A stretch of 64,000 bases of DNA from Rhynchopus sp. YZ270_cl-10 (lineage: Eukaryota > Euglenozoa > Diplonemea > Diplonemida > Diplonemidae): positions 1,054,001 through 1,118,000 of the forward strand of contig OZ037925.1 of the NCBI GenBank assembly GCA_964035575.1, in the 5' to 3' direction. The position numbers and the translations under genes were made by a program. The notes under the pieces were generated by a model. It had not been told where the DNA came from. It did not search any database and was given only the letters and a program-made list of their open reading frames with translations. How positions within the stretch are numbered: the stretch's first letter is position 1; the number at the start of each line of letters is the position of its first letter. Shown here piece after piece: positions 12,331-21,028 of this stretch.

Positions 12331-12404
12331 ATAATGGGGGGTTTTTTTTTGTTTGGTCATTGTACCAAGGTACACTGTTCACGTGTGATCTGTGGGTGAG
12401 GAAG

Positions 12405-12512
12405 CGTTTCCAACTTTTCAACCTCTTCCCCAATTTACCTTTCGCGCTTTTTTTTTTTACCCTCCCCCATTTTAGAACCAACAGAGAGTGTACGTTAAGA
12501 TTTCCCCCTATT
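12405..12512 (+). repeat. Dispersed ~105-bp block
   Basis: The stretch from TTTCCAACTTTTCAACCTC to TACGTTAAGATTTCCCCCT recurs at 33443-33547 with few differences. At the second site it is fused to the end of a truncated WD gene copy. Confidence 0.7.
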
Positions 12513-13039
12513 TTGCATCCACTAAGACGAAGGGCAAACACTCGCTGAGGTAGAACTGGGTAGGAGGTTCGTGGTGGACTGTGACGGTAACAATATGCCA
12601 CAATACAGCTGTACTGTATTCTGTATTATGATAGGCAGTTCTCGCAGTACAGCCACCACTTTCTGGGGAGGTGGGTCGGGTCCATCGGCACTCTGCTTCC
12701 TTTCTCTTCCTCTTATACTCTGTGTGGTAATGGCACCTTGTGAGTCAGTTCCTTCGTTGGTGCTGAAAGCGTCAATCATATGCGCATACAAGGTCGACCA
12801 TTATTGCTATAAATGAACGAACCGAAGCAATAGAAATGCCCTGTCTCTCTCTCTGGGAGGATGGGAGGCGTGCGGTAGGGACACCTTCCTGTCTTTTACT
12901 CAAAAAAATAGTTTGTCTCCTCGAGAGAATCCACCCCCTTTTTTATACCCCCTCTCAACCCTGTGTGTGTGTGTCTGCATCTTCCTGTTGTATAGAAAAA
13001 CCCCCAGAAAAAAAAATGTTTTGTTTTACTTTTTAGCGA

Positions 13040-13072
13040 GATGACTGAGCACAAGAGGCCTGGTTCATCTTT
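13040..13072 (+). repeat. Dispersed hairpin motif, family 2 (diverged)
   Basis: ATGACTGAGCACAAGAGGCC then GGTTCATCTTTGC. It is preceded by a T-run and AG, as in other copies. A second weak copy is at 13232-13262 (GAGTGGCTTAGGATCACCTT). Confidence 0.45.
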
Positions 13073-13292
13073 GCAAAAAAAAAAACCCCCCCTTTTTTTT
13101 GAATGTCCTCAAAATTATGAGGCACATCCAGAGACTGGTTCTCTTTTTTTTTTTTTTTTTTTGGGAGATGTGTTGTTGCACGAGAGGCACATTACATCTT
13201 TGAAAAAAAAAATAATTTTTCATTCATTTTTTTGCTATGAGTGGCTTAGGATCACCTTGCCAGCTGTTCTCATTTTGTTTTTTGTTATGTAA

Positions 13293-13335
13293 TGTGCCTG
13301 CGTCCAAGAAGTGACGTTTTGTTTGCACTTTTTGG
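13293..13335 (+). repeat. Dispersed hairpin motif, family 1
   Basis: GTGCCTGCGTC, then AAGTGACG, then GTTTGCACTTT. CGTC pairs exactly with GACG here, whereas other copies use a G-U pair. Confidence 0.5.
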
Positions 13336-13913
13336 AACCTAGCTTTTCATTTTGCGTATGGTTCTTAGTCTTTAGTTTGGTATAGTATACATAAAAGTAA
13401 AAAGTACCCCCCCTTTTCAGTCGTTAGCGATGGTGACTGAGGTAGAGAGTCGGTGGTGTCGTTCATCTTGGGTGCAAGGCTTACGACGTCCTTTGTCTGG
13501 TCCCTGGTGTGCTATGCAGCATGGTATCAGAGGGACACGTCGTTGTACCAACGTCAGAGTATATGGTTTGTTGCCTTTCCCTGTTCATGTGGTAACGTGA
13601 TGTACTTGAGTTTCCAGGGCCTGCCATGTGCTCAGGTTCCGTCTGTTGTCGTAGGGCGGTGGCCCAGCCGTGGGGGTTGTGGAAGGTGTTGTGATGTGCT
13701 TCCGTGCCGTGCACGTGGTGTTTCCAACTCCGTTCTGTCCCATTGGAGGTTGCGTCACAAGAGGCAACACTCCACACCGTCAGCTTTGGGTGCGCAAATA
13801 CAAGTTGAATATGACTGATTTCTCTCTTTTGACCACCCCCTTACAGAGTTGTCACACCCCCCTCCCCCTCCCCACAACCCTGTTGCGGGAAGTGTCAGTC
13901 AGTCGCAACACAA

Positions 13914-16337
13914 ATGGCAATGCTCGTCTCCTCTGTCGCACTGCTGTCTGCATCTGTGCTCACAACCCTCCCCGACATGACGGTGTACATCAATCAGTCG
14001 GCGAAGACGTACACTGCCAGAGGTGCTATCGGATGGACGGGGGCAGATATCTCAGTTGACCTTGAAAACGCAGATGGCACTCCAGCTCCTGCATGGGCCT
14101 CGGCTGGGATGGTGCACCTGTCTGATGCGAGCACCCTGTGGGAGACTGGCTATGAGGGTGAGGACCAGTATTGCGCACAAACCCTTTTCATGGACAACGA
14201 CGTCACCGTGGTTGCCGGGCTGCACACCATTGCTATATATAATACAAGCGTCACAGAGTTGCATTCACCCCCTGGGCCGAATGCAAACCTGCTCTCATCC
14301 ATCCCGACCGTGCTCATCATCAGGAATGTGGCTGCGTATGGAAGCACCTTGTACGTCGCCACAAATGACACCTTTCTCGTCTTCTCATTGGATGACCCTA
14401 CATCCCCTGAGTTGCAAGGGAATGGTAAGGCTCCTGGCTTTGAGTGCAAATCAACAGACGACCTGTTTCCGATGCCTCACTTCTCGGTTACGAAAAATCC
14501 TGACGGGGGAGGTGTGTACGGGACGGTAGTTTGCAATGCTGCGATCACTGCTATCGACTTCACCAACCCGAATCAAATTGCAGTTCTGGACATGGTAACC
14601 CCTCCTGGTGCCCGTACGGTATATTGCTCCGTCAGGTTTGGTGAGACGTTGCGCATGGTGGTGAGATCACTTACCGGCAGTCTATACCTATACTCTTACT
14701 CCCTTAATTCCACCTCTCAAGTGAAACTGCCTGATAATTTAGATGTTTACCGTCTTGAATGCATTGGAGCAGTTTGGTGGTCCGAGGAGGTCATTGTGAT
14801 GAGGCAGTATCAACAGGAGCGTTATACTTTTTACTTTTTCAATTTAGGTGGAAATTTGCAGTACCAAGATACACTTCCTTACGATGGTAGATATGCCGCC
14901 CCTTCTTTTTTTGTTGATGACGGAGTGTTGTATGGCTTCAATAGTGAGGCCAGCGAGCTGTTGCTGCTGGCAAGCGTACCCAAAGAAAACATTCCTCTTT
15001 ACTCAGGAGTCTTGCAGCGGGGGTCTGGTGTCACCGAAAAAATCCCCTGGACATCTGGCGGTGACATTCTTTCGTGTAAATGCAAGAACGGCGTGCTATC
15101 AGTTCTGACGACTACCAAAGCCTCCATTTTCGGGGTCGGGCTGTGGCTTGAAATGGGAGTGGACGGGGCGACCACTACCAACGAGGACGTTTCGTTGGTA
15201 GTGAAGGGGAAGTATGCAGGGGGTTCTGCCCCGGATGTGCACCGCACCTTGCATTACGATGGCTACCAGCCGCCTTTGGTCACTCATGTGATCGGTACGG
15301 TGTATCCGGTAGCAAAAGACCGCTTCGACTTTGGGCTGCTCCAAAGGGACTATTTCGAAACCCTCTACCCGGATGAAACCCTTGTCTTTGAGATCACAGG
15401 CAAGGAAGGGGCCCCTCTCCCATCTTGGCTGAACTATTCTCGTCTTAACGAAACGAACCCGTATGGTGTCAACGCGACTGAAGGATCTCCTGTCGGGGTG
15501 TGTGCAGGACACGACGGGGAGTCGCTTGCCATATTGTCGCAAACAGAGATGAGTGGTTCGTTTTCCGTGTCGTTTTATGATATGAAAAGGAAATATGTGT
15601 TCACTCCGAACGCTTCGATCCCTTCGAACTTACCCCAGAATGTGACTGTGCAGCCGATGCAGCCGTTTTCGTCGTGGAGAGGTGACAGTGGCACGGTGTA
15701 CGCATCTGTCATTGAAAACTCAGGCGTGTCGTCGTACTACTGGGGGAACGCCACGTTCAGTAAGGAGGACGATCTGTTCACCACACTCAAATTTATTTCC
15801 GGGCCGTTTGTGATTGATGGCAAAAACCATGCGTTTGTATTAGGAGAACAGAAGGTGTACGTCGCAGGCGTGATTGGCGACTCCATTCAGATCAAAGCCA
15901 TTTACAGCACCGACAGCGCCACACTGTACATCCTCACCTCCACGTCGCTGATGAAGTACCGCTGGGGGGGTGCGGCCTTTACACTGGAGAAGGACACACC
16001 AATTGCCTCTGCAGGGGGTTACTCGTGTTTTGTGATTGATGCCACCTTGCAGGTTGCGGCGATGTGCAAAGGGCCGAGCCTGGTTGTGATGGGCCTGGAG
16101 GATGCTCAGGTACGCGGGGTGTGGGAGGGTGTGGAAGGTGAGGTGTTGGAGGACATTGCACTGCTCAAGGCTGGGGTTTCTGTTGTGACGCACAAGAAAG
16201 GTGCCAAGGTGGTGTCGTGGGGTGCAGGGGTCGAGCTTGCAGGCATCGCGCAGGGAGGTACGGAGGTGAGTCTCGTGGCAAAGGTGACGTCCTCGCTTGG
16301 GACTGCTTCCAATCAAACCTTCGTCTTGAATGTGTGA
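13914..16337 (+). CDS. Secreted cadherin-like (CADG) / propeller-like protein
   Basis: 807 residues. A hydrophobic N-terminus (MAMLVSSVALLSASVLT) looks like a signal peptide. Two segments match the dystroglycan-type cadherin-like pattern that ends G-x-PLPSWL: ~20-62 (GTPAPAWAS) and ~485-515 (GAPLPSWLNYSRLN). Between and after them are many ~45-residue beta-rich units (VYCSVRFGE..., LYVATNDTFLVFSL) suggestive of a propeller, plus several N-glycosylation sequons. The final stretch again looks like an immunoglobulin/cadherin strand. There is no membrane anchor at the C-terminus, so secretion or surface association is inferred. The ATG follows a C-rich leader with an acceptor-like TTACAG ending at 13846. 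Ligand unknown. Confidence 0.75.
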   Translation: MAMLVSSVALLSASVLTTLPDMTVYINQSAKTYTARGAIGWTGADISVDLENADGTPAPAWASAGMVHLSDASTLWETGYEGEDQYCAQTLFMDNDVTVVAGLHTIAIYNTSVTELHSPPGPNANLLSSIPTVLIIRNVAAYGSTLYVATNDTFLVFSLDDPTSPELQGNGKAPGFECKSTDDLFPMPHFSVTKNPDGGGVYGTVVCNAAITAIDFTNPNQIAVLDMVTPPGARTVYCSVRFGETLRMVVRSLTGSLYLYSYSLNSTSQVKLPDNLDVYRLECIGAVWWSEEVIVMRQYQQERYTFYFFNLGGNLQYQDTLPYDGRYAAPSFFVDDGVLYGFNSEASELLLLASVPKENIPLYSGVLQRGSGVTEKIPWTSGGDILSCKCKNGVLSVLTTTKASIFGVGLWLEMGVDGATTTNEDVSLVVKGKYAGGSAPDVHRTLHYDGYQPPLVTHVIGTVYPVAKDRFDFGLLQRDYFETLYPDETLVFEITGKEGAPLPSWLNYSRLNETNPYGVNATEGSPVGVCAGHDGESLAILSQTEMSGSFSVSFYDMKRKYVFTPNASIPSNLPQNVTVQPMQPFSSWRGDSGTVYASVIENSGVSSYYWGNATFSKEDDLFTTLKFISGPFVIDGKNHAFVLGEQKVYVAGVIGDSIQIKAIYSTDSATLYILTSTSLMKYRWGGAAFTLEKDTPIASAGGYSCFVIDATLQVAAMCKGPSLVVMGLEDAQVRGVWEGVEGEVLEDIALLKAGVSVVTHKKGAKVVSWGAGVELAGIAQGGTEVSLVAKVTSSLGTASNQTFVLNV

Positions 16338-16630
16338 ACCTTCTCAATAATGTGATGTTTTGGGTAGCCAAGTGTGTTGGTTTTATTTTTTTATTTGTTC
16401 TTTTGAATTTTTTTATGTTGAAATATTTTTTTTTTGTTTGTTGTTTGTTCCTTTCATCGGTAATAGTCAGAAGGTGTACAGTTGTTGGGAATATCCCCAA
16501 TAAAATTTTCAGGGCCAGTTTCTCGTACAAATACGAACAGAGCCTAAAAATACATAAAGTATGTCAACATATGCAATCAACAAATTGATAGCATAGGGGG
16601 GATCAATAAAAATGTTCCCATCTTTCTTTA

Positions 16631-16678
16631 AGGTGACTAAGCACGAGAGGCTTAGGATCATCTTATAAACTTTTCTTC
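16631..16678 (+). repeat. Dispersed hairpin motif, family 2 (best copy)
   Basis: GTGACTAAGCACGAGAGGCT followed by TAGGATCATCTTATAAAC and a T-rich tail; it is near identical to 1083-1131. The stem CTAAGC/GCTTAG is perfect with loop ACGAGAG. Confidence 0.7.
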
Positions 16679-16931
16679 TTTTGATGTGGTATGTTTTTGC
16701 AACGCGTATATAAAAAAGGAAAAAGAAAAATGCTTTGCACAAGTTGAAACTTCAGTAGATTGGTTTCTGACAATAACCCTCTTTCAGTCCTCAGAGTCAT
16801 ACAGTTGTATTCGAAAGGGTGAACATCTTCAGTGATTTCCCTTTAGATGGTGGGTGAATGTCGTGAAGCCGATGTTCGTGTGAACATTTGGTACCTTCTA
16901 CTTCAGTTTTTTGGTTCATAAAAAAAACAGA

Positions 16932-16993
16932 CAGTGGAGATTGCACAACTGTGGCAACACAACCGAGGCAACTACACTACTCCAACAATTTAT

Positions 16994-17028
<35 letters not shown>
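16932..17028 (+). repeat. SINE-like repeat, copy 2 with long A tail
   Basis: Starts CAGTGGAGATTGCACAACTG, ends CAACAATTTATC followed by ~33 A. The intact tail suggests this is the youngest copy in the window. Confidence 0.7.
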
Positions 17029-17032
<4 letters not shown>

Positions 17033-17035
17033 ATG

Positions 17036-17201
17036 ATTGGTGTGGCCGACGACCCCAAAAATAGCAGAAAATAGCAGAACGTAGCACAAAATACCACCTC
17101 CCTTCAGCCACACCAAAAAATGCAGATGCCCAGAATAGCAGATAATAGCAGAAAATAGCACAAAAATAGCACAAAAATAGCCCCCCTTAAGCCACACCAA
17201 T
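17036..17201. mobile_element. Inverted-repeat micro-element (GGTGTGGC family)
   Basis: Bounded by ATTGGTGTGGC and its exact complement GCCACACCAAT. The interior is a run of AATAGCAGA/AATAGCACA units. Similar ends bound 30264-30349 and its duplicate near 32293-32379. No clear target duplication, so the superfamily is open. Confidence 0.45.
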
Positions 17202-17358
17202 GATGGAAAGACGTTTTTCCAATCCAAGTTACGAGGGGTCTGGGGGGTGGGAATTTTGTTGCTTGAGACGGATTTTCCCAGCGCATACCTTTTCAATTCC
17301 CGTCCTCTATATTTCTGCAACTTTGTCCCGCACATCCCGCCACAAGCATTTGCTCTGA

Positions 17359-17394
17359 CCACTGTGAGGGGTGGCATTTTACCACCCACAGTGG
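17359..17394. repeat. Bulged hairpin
   Basis: CCACTGTG ... GGGTGG pairs with CCACCCACAGTGG across an 8-base loop with a 2-3-base bulge. Function unknown. Confidence 0.4.
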
Positions 17395-17536
17395 TGATAC
17401 GAGGTTTGAGAGGCGAAGGACAAAATGTATTCCGACAATTCATCATCTGACAACCCACAATGTTGGTATCAAACCCCTTAGGTTCACTCCCGAACCTCTC
17501 GAGGCTTGAGGTTTATCGAACAATATATTTACGCGG

Positions 17537-17579
17537 TAAAAGTGGTTTATTGTTACTTCGTAACAATAAACCACTTTTA
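17537..17579. repeat. Perfect 20-bp hairpin with 3-base loop
   Basis: TAAAAGTGGTTTATTGTTAC, then TTC, then its exact complement. No mismatch in the stem. No other copy noticed in the window and no gene overlaps it. Confidence 0.7.
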
Positions 17580-17941
17580 AATGGAAAAACAAGCCTTCCC
17601 CCTAAAAAGATTGGAGGCAGCGCTGCAGGGCAAACAAAACGGATTGAAAAAAAACAGAAGCTTGCTTGTTTTCTTTGAGTACTCAATTAACCACAACAAC
17701 CGTACTTCAGTTTAACACATTTTTTCACCTTTTTGTTTTCCCGGCTTTGAGCGCACAAACAAAAGACCCGATCTTTTTTCTGAGTGGTCTAGGAACAGCT
17801 CTAAACCACTAAGAGAAGAGTCACACAATCCGTACCAACTTTTATGAGAGATCCCGCCTCACACCCCACACCGCCACCACCCCCACCACAGGGAACGGGT
17901 AAGGGGTCTTTTTACACAACAAAACAAACATACCATAGCAT

Positions 17942-18331
17942 ATGTCCACCCCTGAAGGGACTGCTGCGGACGCACCTACCCAGCCCACTACTGCACGCAG
18001 CACGCGGAAGAAGCCTACCAAGAAGCGAGCCACCGCTCTGCCCAGCGACAGTGCTGCAGCCTCGCTACCTCTGCGCACTAATGTGGGGGTGCACGCTGGG
18101 TTTGCAGCCGCCATTGCACCAGAAGTGGTACGCTCACCCGAGGAAGAGCTGCGACATCAGGCAGAAGCTAAGGCACTACTAGCGGAGCTTCTGGGTGGCG
18201 GCAGTGGGGATGGTGTTGCGGACAGAGAGGAAAAAGCAAAGGAAACCTGCGACATCGACTCCGACCTCTACAGCTCAGGCAGCGAGGAGGACCCCGCCCC
18301 ACCAACAAAAAAGCGAAGAACAGAGGAATAG
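17942..18331 (+). CDS. Small low-complexity nuclear-type protein
   Basis: 129 residues. Basic Ser/Thr/Lys-rich start (TARSTRKKPTKKRATALP), central helix (EEELRHQAEAKALLAELL, ~75-92), acidic tail with SSGSEEDPAPP and a terminal PTKKRR. Two basic clusters could be nuclear localisation signals. Third-position GC and an acceptor-like CCACAG ~50 bases upstream support it as a gene. No family recognised. It sits directly before SNAPC3 in the array. Confidence 0.5.
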   Translation: MSTPEGTAADAPTQPTTARSTRKKPTKKRATALPSDSAAASLPLRTNVGVHAGFAAAIAPEVVRSPEEELRHQAEAKALLAELLGGGSGDGVADREEKAKETCDIDSDLYSSGSEEDPAPPTKKRRTEE

Positions 18332-18665
18332 AGAAGAAAGTGTAGAGGTGTAGTGCGTGAGGGGGTTTTTTTTTCTATCTCCGGCGCTTCAGTCAGAATG
18401 AAAGTCTCTAGATTGTATCCCCCCCTTTTTTTTTTGCGAGATTTGTATCGGTTTAGTTTTTGTTTTTGAGAGCGGCTGCTCACTTCGTCCAAAAATTATA
18501 TCCTGATCCTGATGGGGAGGGGTAACGTTAAAGTACTTCCGCATTGCCTCAACCTGCCCCCCCTTTTCAAAAAATGCAAAAAAAATACCACCCTGACAGA
18601 ACTCGTTGCTGAGTCAACAATCCCATTTTTATTATTTTCAACAAAAAAAAATACAAAAAAATACA
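18332..18665. other. Spacer between small gene and SNAPC3
   Basis: A/T homopolymers and C-runs; no gene or repeat recognised. Confidence 0.6.
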
Positions 18666-20420
18666 ATGTCTCAAGCAGCAATTCCTATGAAGCGACCCTC
18701 CCGCACTGCTCCAGCCCCTACACCGACCCAGCCCGAGACGCAGCCTGCTGTGTCAACGTCACCTTCTTCTAACACCACCCATGCAACCCCTTTGGAAACG
18801 CTCATGGTACCCTCCGCTGTGTCAAGCAGCCCTATCGCGACGCCTGTGGCGAGAGTACAAAGAAGCACAGCTACACCGCTGGCACCGCCTGCGACCAACG
18901 GAAACGGGGTGGTGCAGGAGGGTACTATGAGTGGTGCTGCAGCGTCTTCCCAAGAGTCTCCTTCTGAAAAGAAAAGCGCCAGACAGAGGAGGCTCCCCTC
19001 TGTCTGGGTCGAGCACAAAGAAGGAACACCGCTATGCACCGATTCCATGGAGCACCACAGCGTGCACCTCAAAGGGATGTACCCCTGGCTCCGCTGCGAT
19101 GACACCGAAGGAACGCTGATGTGCGCACAATGTGTCACCGCAGTCGCCTACAACCGTGTACCCCACGGGACACAGATTCTGAAGGATTATTCATTGGTTT
19201 GGGACCACTATGCTGCGGTGGCGCGTACCCTTAGTGAACATGCCTATACCTCAGCACACCTTAAGTCGACACCACGCAAGCCTGAGGATGGAGAGGAGGA
19301 GGAGGAGGAGGAGGAGGTGGAGGTGCTTGAGTTCCCCCCAACGACACCACCGCCGGAGGTGGTCGCAGACGCTGTGCTGCCTGAGGTGGTGGAGGAGACG
19401 CAGGGGAAGGCGTTGGGGGAGATTTGGACAGAAGGTTTAGATGTGTTTGCGGCATTTAAAACGACCTTCTCGGATCCAAACGCAGAGGAGTTAACGGAAG
19501 CGCTGTCCACACCGCGCACCGCTCTGGGCGGCGCGTGGTCAGAAGAAGCCCTCACAGAAGGAATGCAAAAAAAGCGGCGCCTCAACGAACACTGCAACCA
19601 CGCGTTCTCGCAATACCACGAACGACACCTGGTTATGTCCAACACCTTGGCGCGCGCAGTGGAGGGCGGGGTAGAAGGGTTACTAGAGGCTCGTGTACCT
19701 CGCAAATCGAATGCATGTGTTCCGCAGGGCCCTACTCTGTCAAGTGTCTATAGCAATGCGCATGCAGAAGCTTTTATACCTCACAAAGCACTCCCGGGGG
19801 CAGAAGCGCGAGAGAACGCTTCTGCTGCGTTCCGCCTCCACATCAGCCTCTTCTCGAAGACAACGAGAGAGGTGACACACCGCTACACGGTGCGCTCCTC
19901 GTCGCATCTCGATGCGTTGTTGCTGCATCTCCACTGCCCTCTCTTTGCACAGTGTGCCGGTGGACTTCTCAGATGTGACAGTGTACTGTACACCGTAGGG
20001 GACGTAGGACGGTCTTATGCGGAAGGCATTAAGTCGTGGGTAGGCGGTGGGGCAGCACCGTACTCAGAAATCATCAACGCAGGGGCAGATGTGACCTGGG
20101 GTTCGCTTGTCATGAGGGTGGGGCAGGAGATGGTGTGGCGGCACCATGGTGGGTGCGACCATGTCCTTCGGGTAGACGCTTTGACAGATGATGTGGATGA
20201 GAAGGAGTTGCTCCCACAGATTGTCTACGCGCGTACACAGCACCAAACACCAACATGCGATCTCTGTGAAGCACGTCCCGCAGCAGTATACTCGATCCTC
20301 TCACCGAAGCTGCCTGCAGACTCATTTGTGTGTGAATCTTGCAGTGAGGTGACTAAACTCACTACAGATCAACCAACAGGCCCGCTGATACGTCTGAACA
20401 CCAGGCATCTCATGTCATAG
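18666..20420 (+). CDS. SNAPC3: SNAP50/SNAPC3-like snRNA-activating complex subunit
   Basis: 584 residues from the ATG at 18666 (the frame is open 60 bases further up, without support). The C-terminal third (~400-570) has the SNAP50 layout: a segment like VLYTVGDVGRSYAEGIKSW, then VGQEMVWRHHGGCDHVLRV (family pattern H-x-GDC-x-H-V), then CDLC ... FVCESC, a C-x2-C/C-x2-C zinc site. Known role: SNAP50 is a SNAPc subunit that binds the proximal element of small-RNA promoters; in trypanosomes the complex drives spliced-leader RNA synthesis. Unusual: residues ~138-199 look like a TTF/BED-type finger (YPWLRCDDTEG, MCAQC, then H-x5-H), as found in hAT transposases, which I do not know from SNAP50. The N-terminus is Pro/Thr-rich; an acidic run lies near 210-220. 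Confidence 0.78.
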   Translation: MSQAAIPMKRPSRTAPAPTPTQPETQPAVSTSPSSNTTHATPLETLMVPSAVSSSPIATPVARVQRSTATPLAPPATNGNGVVQEGTMSGAAASSQESPSEKKSARQRRLPSVWVEHKEGTPLCTDSMEHHSVHLKGMYPWLRCDDTEGTLMCAQCVTAVAYNRVPHGTQILKDYSLVWDHYAAVARTLSEHAYTSAHLKSTPRKPEDGEEEEEEEEVEVLEFPPTTPPPEVVADAVLPEVVEETQGKALGEIWTEGLDVFAAFKTTFSDPNAEELTEALSTPRTALGGAWSEEALTEGMQKKRRLNEHCNHAFSQYHERHLVMSNTLARAVEGGVEGLLEARVPRKSNACVPQGPTLSSVYSNAHAEAFIPHKALPGAEARENASAAFRLHISLFSKTTREVTHRYTVRSSSHLDALLLHLHCPLFAQCAGGLLRCDSVLYTVGDVGRSYAEGIKSWVGGGAAPYSEIINAGADVTWGSLVMRVGQEMVWRHHGGCDHVLRVDALTDDVDEKELLPQIVYARTQHQTPTCDLCEARPAAVYSILSPKLPADSFVCESCSEVTKLTTDQPTGPLIRLNTRHLMS

Positions 20421-21028
20421 ATGGAGAGGAGGGGGAGGGGAGGGGGGAGGGGAGGGGGGAGGGGGCGGGAGGGAAGGGAACACAGCGACACTTTGTCATG
20501 ATGTGACGAAGCAGTTATCGTGAACGCTGTGTGCTTGTTATTGTGTATCATGTGCTTGTCATGATGTGACAAGCACACTTGACAAGCAGTTATCGTTAGC
20601 GCTGTGTGCTGTGTTATTGTGTATCATGTCATATGATAAAGTGTCGTCGTGGAGAGAAGGGATTATTATTCCTCTTAGAGTCAATGGGGGAGAATGTGAG
20701 GGGTAAAACAGGACCTTAAAAAAAAGTTACGTTTTTTCTTTTTTGAATTTTTCAAAATACCCCACACAAAACCTATTTTCCCACAGAATCACACAATACA
20801 TCCCCACACACACAACAAACAAACAAACCATGCTCTTCATTGAGTAAAAGAGAAAGCTTTTCTCTTTTTAGGTTGACTAAGCAACACACAAGAGGCTTAC
20901 GTCTTCCCACCCCACCCCACCTCCCCCCCCCTTCATTTCTGGTACACTATTCACGAGAAGACAACCCCTTTCTGTTTCTTCCGATATTCGCTTTTTTTCT
21001 GTTTTTTTCCCTCCCTCTTTTCTCCATT
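20421..21028. other. Spacer: polypurine tract, tandem duplication, hairpin
   Basis: A G/A-only tract (20424-20480) of GGGG runs follows the SNAPC3 stop and could form a quadruplex. At 20509-20630 a ~75-base unit (AGCAGTTATCGT ... TTGTGTATCATGT) is repeated twice. An exact 11-bp hairpin TGTGCTTGTCA ... TGACAAGCACA lies at 20551-20577. A diverged family-2 motif (GTTGACTAAGCA ... AGAGGCTTACG) is at 20872-20903. Confidence 0.6.

Larger units (their letters stand above)
10529..13913. other. Long repeat-rich spacer
   Basis: Contains hAT copy A (11457-12330), a ~105-bp dispersed block (12405-12512), both hairpin families (13040, 13293), and repeated GGTACACTGTTCACG-like words (11187, 12369; variants at 11335 and 20942). 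Two stretches (12540-12800 and 13430-13820) are less A/T-rich than the rest and may be gene relics, but I recognise nothing in them. The last 80 bases form a C/T-rich leader with a candidate acceptor at 13845-13846. Confidence 0.5.
16338..17941. other. Spacer with repeats and hairpins
   Basis: Holds hairpin motif family 2 (16631), a SINE-like copy with a ~33-base A tail (16932-17028), an inverted-repeat element (17036-17201), and two strong hairpins (17359-17394 and 17537-17579). A minus-strand open frame over 16916-17458 is driven by repeats and is not called. Confidence 0.5.

Noticed and set aside
13453-13818. 121-codon frame before the cadherin-like gene
   Set aside because: GC-richer than spacer but no ATG-supported start and no family; possibly a relic.
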